Shown here piece after piece: positions 24,321 through 32,373 of a stretch of DNA of 64,000 nucleotides (positions are counted from its first letter, which is position 1; every line of letters begins with the position of its first letter). The notes under the pieces were generated by a model, which saw only the letters and a list, made by a program, of their open reading frames with translations, did not search any database and had not been told where the DNA came from. Location of the stretch: positions 62,001 through 126,000 of the forward strand of contig NZ_BAABHJ010000006.1 in the NCBI RefSeq assembly GCF_039542035.1, in the 5' to 3' direction. The DNA is from Actinoallomurus liliacearum (GTDB lineage Bacteria; Actinomycetota; Actinomycetes; Streptosporangiales; Streptosporangiaceae). Made by a program: the position numbers and the translations under genes.

Positions 24321-24975
24321 CTGAAGAACCTCCTTGGGTCGGCGCGTTGGCGTGTCGTGTTGATCACGCCCGGCAATTGGGCCATTTCAGCCCGTTCGCC
24401 ACAAACAACACCATATCCCCGGCTGGTCGGAATCAACCGCAAAAGTCCATATATGGCGATAATTGACTCTCGTCCTCCATGCAACATATCTGCGCTTTAG
24501 GCGGCAAATGTAGCTACTTTGGATCCGGGGCAGCGGGTGGTCGTACGAGACGGATTCGCAGGCCGTGCCATACGTCCGGAGCAGGCCGCCGGTCGATGGT
24601 GGGCGAGGAACCGCCCGGCTCCGAGGCGATGAGTGCACCGGCTCGCCGGCGAGGCCCGGCCGTGCCGGTGGCGCCCGACCGGGCGCCGCGAATGGCGCTT
24701 TTCTTCGCCTTCGTTGGACGCATGCTCCGGCATCATCCTTATCAATCAGGACACAGCCTAAGGAATCGCCAAGGGAAGTCGGCGCAATGGAATCCTTATG
24801 CGCGGGCCTCCGGTCCGCAATGGACGGCAAACGGGGATTCCGCCGCGTCGCGGGGCCGTGGGCCGGCCGGCCCGAGCGAGGCGCCGGCGCGCGCCGCCTG
24901 TCCACCGCCGGGCGGGCGAGATCCGTCCGCCGTTCGGCGGGGCCACGGGGTCACGGGACCAACGGGAGCCTGTCA
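24321..24975. other. Long region without a convincing gene, with an AT-rich core
   Basis: About 650 bases. The part next to the small peptide gene (24380-24530) is unusually AT-rich for this genome and contains CCATATATGG at 24447-24456 and several promoter-like hexamers, including TTGATT and TATGGT on the minus strand for the peptide gene, whose 5' leader would be roughly 90 bases. From 24530 to 24975 open frames exist on both strands but have neither a ribosome site nor the window's codon bias. A regulatory RNA cannot be excluded. Confidence 0.4.
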
Positions 24976-24989
24976 AGGACCTTTCGCCC
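24976..24989. promoter_or_regulatory. DosR-like box before the first universal stress protein
   Basis: AGGAC-CTTT-CGCCC matches the perfect box at 29966-29979 (GGGAC-CTTT-GTCCC) in 11 of 14 positions. It lies 113 bases before the USP start. In mycobacteria DosR boxes of this shape precede hypoxia genes of the same families. Confidence 0.4.
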
Positions 24990-25102
24990 TTGGAGTCCCC
25001 GTCTCCCGCCGGATGTCCTGAACATGAGGCTTTATGGCGGACGGCGGATGGCGGATGGCGACCGAGCGCAGCGCCGCGGGCACCGGAGAGGAGACGACCC
25101 TC

Positions 25103-25969
25103 GTGAACGAGATCCTCGCGGGAACGGACGGGTCCGACAGCGGCACGGCCGCCACGCGTTGGGCCGCCGAGGAGGCGGGCCGCCGGGCCCTGCCCCTGCG
25201 GATCCTCCACGCCGTCGCCCCATGGCTGTACGAGACACCGGTCGACCCGCGCTTCGCCTCGATACGGACGTGGCTGCTGTCCCAGGGTCGTACGGTCGTC
25301 GACGAGGCGGTCGCGGCCGCGCGCGAGCGCGCTCCCGGCGTCGAGATCGAGGGCGAGCTCGTGCCGGGGCCGGCGACCCGGATCCTCCTGGAGCGGGCGG
25401 GTGCGGCCGCGATGGTCGTGCTGGGCGGCCGCGGAGTCGGTGCGGCGGCGGGCCTCCTGCTGGGCTCGACGACGCTGCAGGTGGTCGCGCACGCGCCGGT
25501 GCCCGTCGTCGTGGTCCGGAGCCTGCAACCGCCGGCCCGGCGGGAGGTCGTGATCGGCGTGGACACGGCGGCGACCGGAGAGGCGGCGATCGCCATGGCG
25601 TTCGAGGAGGCGGCGCTGCGGACCGCGCTGCTGCGCGTGATGCACGCCTGGTGGCATCCGGCCTCGACCGCTCCGGGCGACATCCAGCCGCTGGTGTACG
25701 ACCCGCAGGTCATGGCCGAGGACGAGCTGCGGCGGATCGAGGAGGCGCTCGTGCCCTGGCGGGGCAAGTTCCCCGGCGTCGAGGTGATCCCGGAGGCGGT
25801 GCACGGCCGCGCCGCACGGGTACTCGCCGACGCCTCCGAGGGAGCGGAGCTGCTGGTCGTGGGGACCCGCGGCCGGGGCGGCTTCAAAGGGCTGCTGCTC
25901 GGCTCGGTCTCGCACGCGCTGCTGCACCGGGCGAAGTGCCCGCTGGCCGTCGTACCGGCCGGGCGGTGA
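25103..25969 (+). CDS. Tandem universal stress protein (UspA fold)
   Basis: A 288-residue protein with two USP domains (about 1-140 and 148-288). Each has the ATP-binding pattern G-2X-G-9X-G-S/T: GGRGVGAAAGLLLGST in the first and GTRGRGGFKGLLLGSVS in the second, so both can bind ATP. GTG 25103 (VNEILAGTDGS) is preferred because GAGAGGAG precedes it and the first strand of the fold begins there. It leads a run with the Acg-like nitroreductase 99 bases downstream and has a DosR-like box upstream. Two-domain USPs of this kind are hypoxia and dormancy markers in actinobacteria. Confidence 0.87.
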   Translation: MNEILAGTDGSDSGTAATRWAAEEAGRRALPLRILHAVAPWLYETPVDPRFASIRTWLLSQGRTVVDEAVAAARERAPGVEIEGELVPGPATRILLERAGAAAMVVLGGRGVGAAAGLLLGSTTLQVVAHAPVPVVVVRSLQPPARREVVIGVDTAATGEAAIAMAFEEAALRTALLRVMHAWWHPASTAPGDIQPLVYDPQVMAEDELRRIEEALVPWRGKFPGVEVIPEAVHGRAARVLADASEGAELLVVGTRGRGGFKGLLLGSVSHALLHRAKCPLAVVPAGR

Positions 25970-26068
25970 CGGTCCCGGGCTGCTCGCCGGCCGCGCGGGA
26001 GCGCGTCGTGCCCCGGCTCGGGCGGACCGGCCGTGACGACCAGGTCGTGGAGTACAGGAGGGGACACG

Positions 26069-27064
26069 ATGGATGCCGCGAACGGGCCGGAGCGTCAGGA
26101 GACGGTCGCGCAACTGCTCGTCGACGCCGCCGTGTGGGCGCCGTCGCCGCACAACACCCAGCCCTGGTGGTTCGAACCCCACGGTGAGACGGTCACATTG
26201 CACTCCGACACCGAACGCCGCCTGAGCGTCGCGGATCCGTCGGGCCGGGAGATGCTGATCAGCTGCGGCGCCGCCCTGTTCACGCTGCGGCTCGCCGTAC
26301 GCCGCCTCGGGCGGCTGCCGGAGGTGCGGATGGCGTCCGACCCGGACCGGCCGGGCCTGATCGCCGACGTGATCCTGGGCGAGCCGCAGTCCGCCACCGA
26401 CGAGGAGCGGCGGATGTACGACCAGATCAGACGGCGGCGCACCCATCGCGGTGGCTTCCGGGCCGGCGCGCTGCCGGTCGGGCTGCTGCAGTCCCTGCGG
26501 GCCCACGCGTGCGCCGAACACGCCTCACTGCGGATCGTCGCCGACCCTCGCGTCCGCATCGCGCTCGCCGCGTTGTCGGAGGTCGCCGAGCAGGTGCAGT
26601 GCCTGGATCCGGCGTACGTCGAGGAGGTGGCCCGCTGGGCGCCCGCGCCGTGCGGCGAGCCGCTGGACGGCGTGCCCGAGACGGCCTACCCGCGCGATAC
26701 GGACCGCACCGATCCGCACTTCGCGGGCCGGGACTTCGCGCGCGGCCAGGGGTGGGGCCTGGTCGGCGGCGAACCGGGGGAGGCCACCGGAGTCGTCGCC
26801 GTCCTGGCGACCACGGGGGACGGCCGGGACGACTGGCTGCGGGCGGGCCAAGCCCTCCAGCGGGTGCTGCTGCGCGCCACCAAGGACGACGTGTCGGCCG
26901 CGTTCCACACCCAGGCGCTGGAGGTGCCGGAGTTGCGGGAGTTCATCCGCGCGCGGTTCTGCGACGGCACCTACCCCCAGATGATGGTGCGGTTCGGAGT
27001 GGCGGACGACGAGTTCGACAGCGTCCGGCGACCGGCCGCCGACGTGACGGTCGGCGAACTGTGA
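26069..27064 (+). CDS. Acg-family nitroreductase-like FMN protein
   Basis: A 331-residue protein of the Acg (Rv2032-type) branch of the nitroreductase superfamily. The N-terminal WAPSPHNTQPW motif is the family signature and part of the FMN site; RRRTHRGGF and DDVSAAFHTQALEVPELREFI are further conserved blocks. Acg proteins form a single-chain pseudo-dimer that binds FMN in a closed pocket and are thought to store or sequester FMN rather than reduce nitro compounds. AGGAGGG precedes ATG 26069. It follows the first USP gene and is probably cotranscribed with it. Confidence 0.88.
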   Translation: MDAANGPERQETVAQLLVDAAVWAPSPHNTQPWWFEPHGETVTLHSDTERRLSVADPSGREMLISCGAALFTLRLAVRRLGRLPEVRMASDPDRPGLIADVILGEPQSATDEERRMYDQIRRRRTHRGGFRAGALPVGLLQSLRAHACAEHASLRIVADPRVRIALAALSEVAEQVQCLDPAYVEEVARWAPAPCGEPLDGVPETAYPRDTDRTDPHFAGRDFARGQGWGLVGGEPGEATGVVAVLATTGDGRDDWLRAGQALQRVLLRATKDDVSAAFHTQALEVPELREFIRARFCDGTYPQMMVRFGVADDEFDSVRRPAADVTVGEL

Positions 27065-27089
27065 CCCACCCGACCGGCCCGTCGCCCGG

Positions 27090-27677
27090 CTAGGAGCGTC
27101 CGGTCCAGCGGGGAGCGGTGGCGGCCCACGCGTTCTCCCACAGCACCATCCGCCGGCGCTCCAGACGGCGGTTGACCGCGGCGTACGCGCCGGCGTGCAG
27201 GATCATGAGCGACGTCAGGGCGGCGAACACGGCCAGCGTGGTGTCGGTCAGCGTCTGGGCGTGCGTGCGGGGCCGGGCCGTGAGATCGCCCGCCTGGTTG
27301 ATCCAGACCCGGCGATGGACGCCGACGTGGTCGTCCCCGGCGGGGACGACGCCGCCGTTATGCCAGCGGCCCGTCCGGTCGAGCCAGCGCAACCGCGTCT
27401 CCTGCTCGACACCGTTCCGCGACGCCGCCGCGCCGGTGGCGGTCACCACCGCGTCGACCTGGTACCGGGTCCGCGCCTGGCGGTGCTCCGCCCGCAGCCC
27501 GGCGCCGTCCACGAAGTGGATCATGAGCGCGGAGGCGATGACGCCCGTGATCAGGAAGAGCGCCCCCAGCACCGCCACGAGGCGGGAGTGGAGCCGGTCG
27601 AGCGGACGCCGCAGGGGGTTACGGTCCGGGCGCAGGTAACGGATGAAGCCGAGCACCTGGATAGTGAGTGCACGCAT
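27090..27677 (-). CDS. Rv1733c-like two-TM membrane protein
   Basis: A 195-residue protein with the Rv1733c layout: NPLRRPLDRLHSRLVAVLGALF entering a first membrane helix (about 35-57), a 90-residue extracellular domain with conserved VGVHRRVWINQAGDL, a second helix (about 143-165) and a basic, Trp-containing tail. Rv1733c is a dormancy antigen of the DosR regulon without known function. ATG 27677 follows GGAGGT. It is divergent from the second USP gene, so the 183-base gap between them may hold shared control; GGCCT-GA-AGGCC at 27754-27765 is its only clear palindrome. Confidence 0.82.
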   Translation of the reverse strand: MRALTIQVLGFIRYLRPDRNPLRRPLDRLHSRLVAVLGALFLITGVIASALMIHFVDGAGLRAEHRQARTRYQVDAVVTATGAAASRNGVEQETRLRWLDRTGRWHNGGVVPAGDDHVGVHRRVWINQAGDLTARPRTHAQTLTDTTLAVFAALTSLMILHAGAYAAVNRRLERRRMVLWENAWAATAPRWTGRS

Positions 27678-27860
27678 GGGACACCTCCATCACGGCCACC
27701 TCTACCCGCAGGTTAGGCCCCTTCTCCTGGAAATGGGGAGGGTCTCTGGTCCTGGCCTGAAGGCCCGAGAGTCCTTCCCCTCCGCGGGCCTTCGCCTCTG
27801 CCGGCCGAAGCCGCGGTGCGATTGGCTTCGAATAGGCCGAAGCAGGGGGGATCTGATCCC

Positions 27861-28727
27861 ATGGCGACCTTCGATGGCAGTTACGTCCTGGTGGGCTTCG
27901 ACGGTTCCCCGGGAGCCGAGCGCGCGCTGCGCCGGGCGGTGGAGGAGGCGCGGGTCCGCCGGCTTCCGCTCACCGTGTGCCACGCCTGGCACTGGCCGTA
28001 CCCGGTCCCGCCGTCGGGGCCCGAGGCGCTGGAGACGGCGCGGCGGATGGGGCGCCACACCCTCGAACACGGGGTGTTCGTCGCCCGGCAGCTGCGCCCG
28101 GCCCTGATGGTACGGCCGCGCTTCGCGACCGGCCCGGCCTCGGCCGTCCTCATCGACGAGTCCGAGAGCGCCGCGCTGGCCGTCGTCGGCTCGCACGGGC
28201 GGGGCGGGTTCGCCGGCCTCGGCGCCGGATCGACGGCGCTGCACCTGGCCGCCTACGGTCACTGCCCGGTGCTGGTGATGCGCGACGACCCCGAGCCCGG
28301 CGGCCCCATCGTCGTGGGCGTGGACGGGTCGCCCGCCGCCGAGGCCGCGCTGGCGTTCGCGTACGAGGACGCGGCCCTGCGCGGACGGTCCGTACGGGCG
28401 GTGTTCGCCTGCTGGGAGGCGGAGGCCATCGCCTCGGCCGAGATGGGCATGCTGCGCGACCCGGAGCAACTCCGGATGCTCGGCGCCGCGCGGCTGGAGC
28501 GCACGGTGTGCCCGTGGCGGGAGAAGTACCCGTACGTCGAGACCGAGACCAGTCTGGTCATGCGGACGCCGCGGCACGCGCTGCTGGAGGCCGCCGCCGA
28601 CGCCGGGCTGCTCGTCGTGGGGGATCGGGGGCTCGGCGGTGTCCCGGGGCTCCGGCTGGGCTCGGTGAGCCACGCCGTGCTCGTGCACGCGCCGTGCTCG
28701 GTCGCCGTCGTACGACCCCGCAGGTGA
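27861..28727 (+). CDS. Tandem universal stress protein
   Basis: A 288-residue two-domain USP, the same length as the one at 25103. ATP-site motifs are GSHGRGGFAGLGAGSTA in domain one and GDRGLGGVPGLRLGSVS in domain two. Domain one starts DGSYVLVGFDGSPGAERAL. ATG 27861 has GGGGGG nine bases upstream. It is divergent from the Rv1733c-like gene and converges on the HAD-like gene after 27 bases. The usual role is ATP-dependent growth arrest or stress survival; no catalytic activity is expected. Confidence 0.87.
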   Translation: MATFDGSYVLVGFDGSPGAERALRRAVEEARVRRLPLTVCHAWHWPYPVPPSGPEALETARRMGRHTLEHGVFVARQLRPALMVRPRFATGPASAVLIDESESAALAVVGSHGRGGFAGLGAGSTALHLAAYGHCPVLVMRDDPEPGGPIVVGVDGSPAAEAALAFAYEDAALRGRSVRAVFACWEAEAIASAEMGMLRDPEQLRMLGAARLERTVCPWREKYPYVETETSLVMRTPRHALLEAAADAGLLVVGDRGLGGVPGLRLGSVSHAVLVHAPCSVAVVRPRR

Positions 28728-28754
28728 GCGCACCGGGGCGCGTACGGCGGCCGG

Positions 28755-29492
28755 TCAGGCGACGCGCTCCCCGACCCCGAGCTCGGACAGATCGGTGATC
28801 ACCCGGTGCGCCCCGTACTCGGGCAGCAGCAGGGACCGGCCACCCCGGTCGACCCCGATGACGAGACCGAATCCGGCACGCTGGGCGGCCTGGACGGCGG
28901 TGAGGTTCTCCTCGATGACGGCCGTCCGCGCCGGAGCGACCCGCATCCGGCGCGCCGCCTCCCGCAAGAGGCAGTCCGCCGATACGGCGGGACCCTTCTC
29001 GGTCGGGTGGAGCGCGTCGAGGCGGACGTCGAACAGCCCCGCGAGGCCCGCTCGGCGCAGCAGTTCGGCGGCGTACCGGGTGGCGGAGACGGCCGCCGTG
29101 GGCAGCCCGTGCAGGCGGACGGCGTGGACCACGCCGACCGAGGAGGCGAACGCCTGGACGCCGAGGCGGCCGATGATCAGGAGGAACAGCTCCTCATGAC
29201 GCGCGCCGAGGCCGCGCAGGGCGTCGAAGCACAGGGGGATCTCGCACGCGGTGAGGTACTGCCGCAGGCCGTCCATCGTGGTGCGGCCCTGCATGTACCG
29301 GCGGTAGTCGGTGCCCGCGTCGAAGTACCGGCATTCCGTCTCGTACACGACGGCGTGTGAGCGCAGGAACGGATCGAGCACGGCCTTCCAGGCCGTGCCC
29401 GACGCGTGGGCGGTGTCGACGAGGACGCCGTCCACGCCGAAGATCACCGCTGCGATGTCCCCGCATCCGCAGTGGCGGGTTGTGGTCGGCAT
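28755..29492 (-). CDS. HAD-fold protein lacking the catalytic Asp
   Basis: A 245-residue protein of the beta-phosphoglucomutase-like HAD group. Motif I reads VIFGVDGVLVDT where active enzymes have FDxDG: the nucleophilic Asp is Gly (GGC for GAC). The cap (residues 20-95), a motif II-like Ser-Ala-Thr, the motif III region around HPTEKGP and the IV region TAVIEENLTAVQAAQRAGFGLVIGVDRG are otherwise recognisable. From memory, the N-terminal domain of mycobacterial OtsB1 (Rv2006), encoded near DosR genes, has the same substitution and a similar DYRRYMQG/DYRRFLAG block. A binding or regulatory role is more likely than phosphatase activity. ATG 29492 has GGGGAA upstream. Confidence 0.8.
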   Translation of the reverse strand: MPTTTRHCGCGDIAAVIFGVDGVLVDTAHASGTAWKAVLDPFLRSHAVVYETECRYFDAGTDYRRYMQGRTTMDGLRQYLTACEIPLCFDALRGLGARHEELFLLIIGRLGVQAFASSVGVVHAVRLHGLPTAAVSATRYAAELLRRAGLAGLFDVRLDALHPTEKGPAVSADCLLREAARRMRVAPARTAVIEENLTAVQAAQRAGFGLVIGVDRGGRSLLLPEYGAHRVITDLSELGVGERVA

Positions 29493-29562
29493 GGCCGTTT
29501 CCCCTTCTCGTGCTGTTCCGGCACGCTTCACGACCGCCCGACCGTGACGCGTGGCCGGCTCC

Positions 29563-29778
29563 TCATGGCGGCATCACGACGGTGAGCGGCCAGGAGGACG
29601 GCTCGCCGTCCAGGACACGGGCCGCCCGCGAGGTCAGGATGACGATGGCGACGTCGGTGCCCAGGGAGCGCCAGGCGGCGCGGACGGCGTCAGGTTCTTC
29701 CGCGGGCAGGACGATCGCTCCGGCGAGCCCGAAGCCCGTGACCTTGACCCCTTCCCCGATGATCGCAATTTTGGCCAT
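29563..29778 (-). CDS. Orphan V-type ATPase subunit F-like protein
   Basis: A 71-residue protein whose sequence follows the small Rossmann-like fold of V/A-type ATPase subunit F: KIAIIGEGVKVTGFGLAGA, then a helix EEPDAVRAAWRSLG, strand DVAIVILTSRAA and the closing LTVVMPP. No other V-ATPase subunit is near, so it cannot be part of a rotary enzyme from this locus. It lies 70 bases before the HAD-like gene on the same strand, probably cotranscribed, and 187 bases from a perfect DosR-like box. GAAAGG precedes ATG 29778. The family call rests on pattern alone. Confidence 0.6.
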   Translation of the reverse strand: MAKIAIIGEGVKVTGFGLAGAIVLPAEEPDAVRAAWRSLGTDVAIVILTSRAARVLDGEPSSWPLTVVMPP

Positions 29779-29965
29779 CTGATGCCTTTCTTTCGGTCTT
29801 CCCTTAATTGGCCGTGTCATCACCAGTGGGGGGAGATAAGGCGTCGCCCCGAGGCCGCCACGAGGGGCGGGCCGTCCGGCCGGTTCGCGCCGGCCGAGGA
29901 TGAGGCGCACCCTCATCGTCCGGAGGCGGGGCCGCGCCGGACAGGGCCGGCCGGGTGCCCGAAAG

Positions 29966-29979
29966 GGGACCTTTGTCCC
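29966..29979. promoter_or_regulatory. Perfect GGGAC-N4-GTCCC (DosR-like) box
   Basis: GGGAC, CTTT, GTCCC: five-base arms in perfect inverted symmetry, matching the core of the mycobacterial DosR box. It lies 187 bases before the F-like gene on one side and 170 before the third USP gene on the other, in a 371-base gap (29779-30149) that has no other gene. It could serve either or both directions. Confidence 0.55.
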
Positions 29980-30149
29980 GCTTAGTCGCCCGCTGGGGTG
30001 GAAACCCGGTAGTGAACGCGCGCATCCCGTCCCGCCGGCAGGCTTCGTCGCCTCGCCCGGCCGCGCCGAGCCGCTGATCCGCGGACCGCCGGCCCGGCCG
30101 GCCGGTGGGACGGGACGGTCGCCGGCGGAACCGACCTTCGGGAAGAACG

Positions 30150-30839
30150 ATGAGCGGCTCTCGGATCCCCGAGGAAGCGGGGCCCGTGATCGCCTATGTC
30201 GACGGCACCCCCTCCGGGGACGAGGCCGTCACCTGGGCGATCGAGGAGGCGGGCCGGCGCGGCTCGCTCGTACGGGTGCTGCCGAGACGGGAGCCGGACC
30301 GGCTGCTCGCCGAGGCCGCCGACGCCGCGATGATCGTTGTCGGATCGACCGGCTTCCTGGCCATGTCCCGGCTGGTCACCGGTTCGACCGCCATGGAGGT
30401 CGCGGTCCGCGCCGACGTGCCGGTCGTCGTCATCCGCCCGGGGCTGCCCGACGCCGCGCCCGGTCCCTCCGCCGGCCGGGTCGTCGCCGGTGTGGACGGG
30501 ACCGGCCTGTCGGAGGCGGCGATCCGGTTCGCCTTCGCCGAGGCGGACGACCGCGAGTGCGGGCTCACGGTCGTCCACGCCGTGGACCGGGAGGAGGACC
30601 GGGAGGCGGCGGAGGCCATGCTGACGCGGCTCGCGGACGGGCGCCCGGACGTACGGACGGTGGTCGGCCTCGGCGTGGCGAGCCGGGTACTGATCGACGA
30701 GTCCGCCGGCGCGGAGCTCCTCGTGGTCGGATCCCGCGGCCGCGCCGGCCTGAGCGGCATGCTGCTCGGCTCCGTGAGTCAGGCCGTCGTCCACCGGGCC
30801 CACTGCCCGGTCGCCGTCGTCCGCGCACCGCCCGGCTGA
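30150..30839 (+). CDS. Universal stress protein with shortened first domain
   Basis: A 229-residue USP. The second domain (about 100-229) is complete, with GSRGRAGLSGMLLGSVS. The first has only about 95 residues: after VIAYVDGTPSGDEAV and one helix the chain runs straight into PRREPDRLLAEAADAAMIVVGST, so strand 2 and the long insertion of normal domains are missing; its ATP loop GSTGFLAMSRLVTGSTA is still present. ATG 30150 follows GGAAGAAC. It is 89 bases before the GAF-protein start and may or may not be cotranscribed with it. Confidence 0.8.
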   Translation: MSGSRIPEEAGPVIAYVDGTPSGDEAVTWAIEEAGRRGSLVRVLPRREPDRLLAEAADAAMIVVGSTGFLAMSRLVTGSTAMEVAVRADVPVVVIRPGLPDAAPGPSAGRVVAGVDGTGLSEAAIRFAFAEADDRECGLTVVHAVDREEDREAAEAMLTRLADGRPDVRTVVGLGVASRVLIDESAGAELLVVGSRGRAGLSGMLLGSVSQAVVHRAHCPVAVVRAPPG

Positions 30840-30929
30840 ACGACTGCCGCGTCACTCACGGTCGACCGATGACCGACATCGTGACCGTAGGTCAAGCGAA
30901 TCGACCGAAGATCGCCTAATCTGCGGTGG

Positions 30930-31742
30930 GTGCGGCTACCTCCCAAGGGCAACCGGCGTCCCGTCGGGCGCATCTACCTCACCACCGGCGTGAGCGTCGC
31001 CTCCGTCGGCCTGGTCGCCCTGGCGGGCGCCGAGGCCGGCGACGCCGGCGCGCTCAAGCCCTGGTGGATCGGGCTCAGCATCATCATGAGCGTGGTGGGC
31101 GCAGCGGTGCCCGGATACGAACAGATCCGCAAGGAACGGTTGCGCAAGGAGGCCGAGCAGGCGGCCATCGAGGCCGCCGTCGAGATGCGGGTGACGATGA
31201 ACGACGCGCTGGACCCGATCGTCCGGCAGCTCGGGCGCATCGCCACCGCCACGAACCGGCAGGAGCGCGGCAACCTGCGGGAGGCCACCGTCCCGATGAT
31301 CCTCGACTCGGCGGCGCACCTCATCGACGCCGAACGCGTCCGGGCCTGCTGGTTCCGGTTCGCGCCGGGCAAACCGCGCAAGCTGGAGCCCGCGCAGTAC
31401 GCCGGGCGCGCGGACGAGCCCGTGACGGTCTTCGAGGAGGGCACCGTCGAGGGCGACTCGGTGTTCGCGATGATCCGGCACAACCAGGACGTCGTGTCGC
31501 TGGACGTCGAGGCCGACCCGCCGCCGGGGTGGCGCGGCTCGGCCCAGCACGGGTACCGGTCGTTCGTCGCGGTGCCCGTGGTCGCCGGGCATCGGGCGTT
31601 CGGCATCCTCACGGTCGACGCCATCGACGTCGCCGGGGTGACCGAGGCGGAGGTGCCGTTCGTCCGGCTGCTGGCCGGCCTGCTCGCCGACGCGCTCGCG
31701 TACGGGGCACCGGACGAGGGAGTGTTCCGGGTCGGCCGGTGA
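30930..31742 (+). CDS. Membrane-anchored GAF-domain protein
   Basis: A 270-residue protein. Two hydrophobic helices (about 14-33 and 45-62) are joined by a short acidic loop, then a coiled-coil linker (KERLRKEAEQAAIEAAVEM) leads to a GAF domain at about 110-260 that contains SFVAVPVVAGHRAFGILTVDA. No kinase, cyclase or DNA-binding output follows, so it is a sensor without an effector, perhaps acting on partners. GTG 30930 lies seven bases after TAATCT (30917-30922), a leaderless arrangement. Its position among the stress proteins suggests it senses redox state, gas or a small ligand. Confidence 0.75.
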   Translation: MRLPPKGNRRPVGRIYLTTGVSVASVGLVALAGAEAGDAGALKPWWIGLSIIMSVVGAAVPGYEQIRKERLRKEAEQAAIEAAVEMRVTMNDALDPIVRQLGRIATATNRQERGNLREATVPMILDSAAHLIDAERVRACWFRFAPGKPRKLEPAQYAGRADEPVTVFEEGTVEGDSVFAMIRHNQDVVSLDVEADPPPGWRGSAQHGYRSFVAVPVVAGHRAFGILTVDAIDVAGVTEAEVPFVRLLAGLLADALAYGAPDEGVFRVGR

Positions 31743-31796
31743 CCGGACCGAAGCCCACGCCGGACGGCGGAACCGGATCCCGTGCCGGCCCGTCTG

Positions 31797-31850
31797 ATCG
31801 GACCCCACGCCGAGGCGGCGGGATCGGACCTCGCGCCGAGGCGGTGGGTG
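31797..31850 (+). repeat. Two 26-27-base tandem repeats
   Basis: GATCGGACC-C-CGCCGAGGCGG occurs twice in a row with four base differences, between the GAF gene and the next small gene. It is too short and out of frame to be coding. Confidence 0.5.
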
Positions 31851-31908
31851 ATCCGGATTGACCTTCGCCCGGACGGCACCGACACTTACGGAAAGGGAGG
31901 GAGTGGAT

Positions 31909-32070
31909 ATGGCGGACGACATCGTCGTGCAGGACTCCGACGATCGCTCGGAGCGCATGATCCGTGACCCCAAGCGTTACTTCGCCGAGGCCCGGCGCCG
32001 GGCCGAGCGGGAGGTCAGACGCGAGGTCGAAGGCGGACCGCGCCGATCCGAGCGCCCGGAACACGGCTAG
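31909..32070 (+). CDS. Small charged hypothetical protein, 53 aa
   Basis: A 53-residue soluble protein. Acidic at the start (MADDIVVQDSDDRSE), then a long basic amphipathic helix (KRYFAEARRRAEREVRREVE). No family is known to me. GGGAGGGAG right before ATG 31909 and a strong terminator 13 bases past the stop make it a credible gene. Confidence 0.65.
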   Translation: MADDIVVQDSDDRSERMIRDPKRYFAEARRRAEREVRREVEGGPRRSERPEHG

Positions 32071-32082
32071 GAACGCCCCTGT

Positions 32083-32116
32083 GCCGACGCGGACCCCATG
32101 CGGGGCCCGCGTCGGC
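32083..32116 (+). terminator. Strong intrinsic terminator
   Basis: A 14-bp stem with one A-C mismatch (GCCGACGCGG-CCCC with GGGG-CCGCGTCGGC), loop ATGC, followed by GTTT. It ends the small charged gene and may also stop the converging minus-strand gene. Confidence 0.8.
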
Positions 32117-32139
32117 GTTTCGATCAGGGGTGCCCGGGG

Positions 32140-32319
32140 TCAGCGCGGGGAGACGTCCTCATCGTCCTCGGACCGGCCCTGTTCGCGCTGCTCGTGCACG
32201 AAGGCCTCCTGGGTCGAGTCGTAGCCGCGTCCGACGTGCTCGGCGGCCTGCTCCGAGAGGCGCGCGGCCGAGTTCGACTGCCGGTCCTCGTCTTGCGTCT
32301 CGCGCGGATCTGAGTCCAT
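32140..32319 (-). CDS. Small acidic hypothetical protein, 59 aa
   Basis: A 59-residue, very hydrophilic acidic protein (DSDPRETQDEDRQSN at the start, EDDEDVSPR at the end) with one helical stretch, SAARLSEQAAEHVGRG. It is likely disordered. ATG 32319 has GGAGGT four bases upstream. It starts 54 bases after the pyruvate-oxidase-like gene stop on the same strand and may be the last gene of that unit. Not recognised. Confidence 0.6.
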   Translation of the reverse strand: MDSDPRETQDEDRQSNSAARLSEQAAEHVGRGYDSTQEAFVHEQREQGRSEDDEDVSPR

Positions 32320-32373
32320 GAGTACCTCCACGGGTCGGGGTGCGGTCGGCGGATGGCAGGGGCGCCCGCGCGC

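Noticed and set aside
24479..25021. 180-codon plus-strand open frame before the first USP gene
   Set aside because: No ribosome site, third-position GC pattern is weak, no recognisable motif, and it runs through AT-rich promoter-like DNA.
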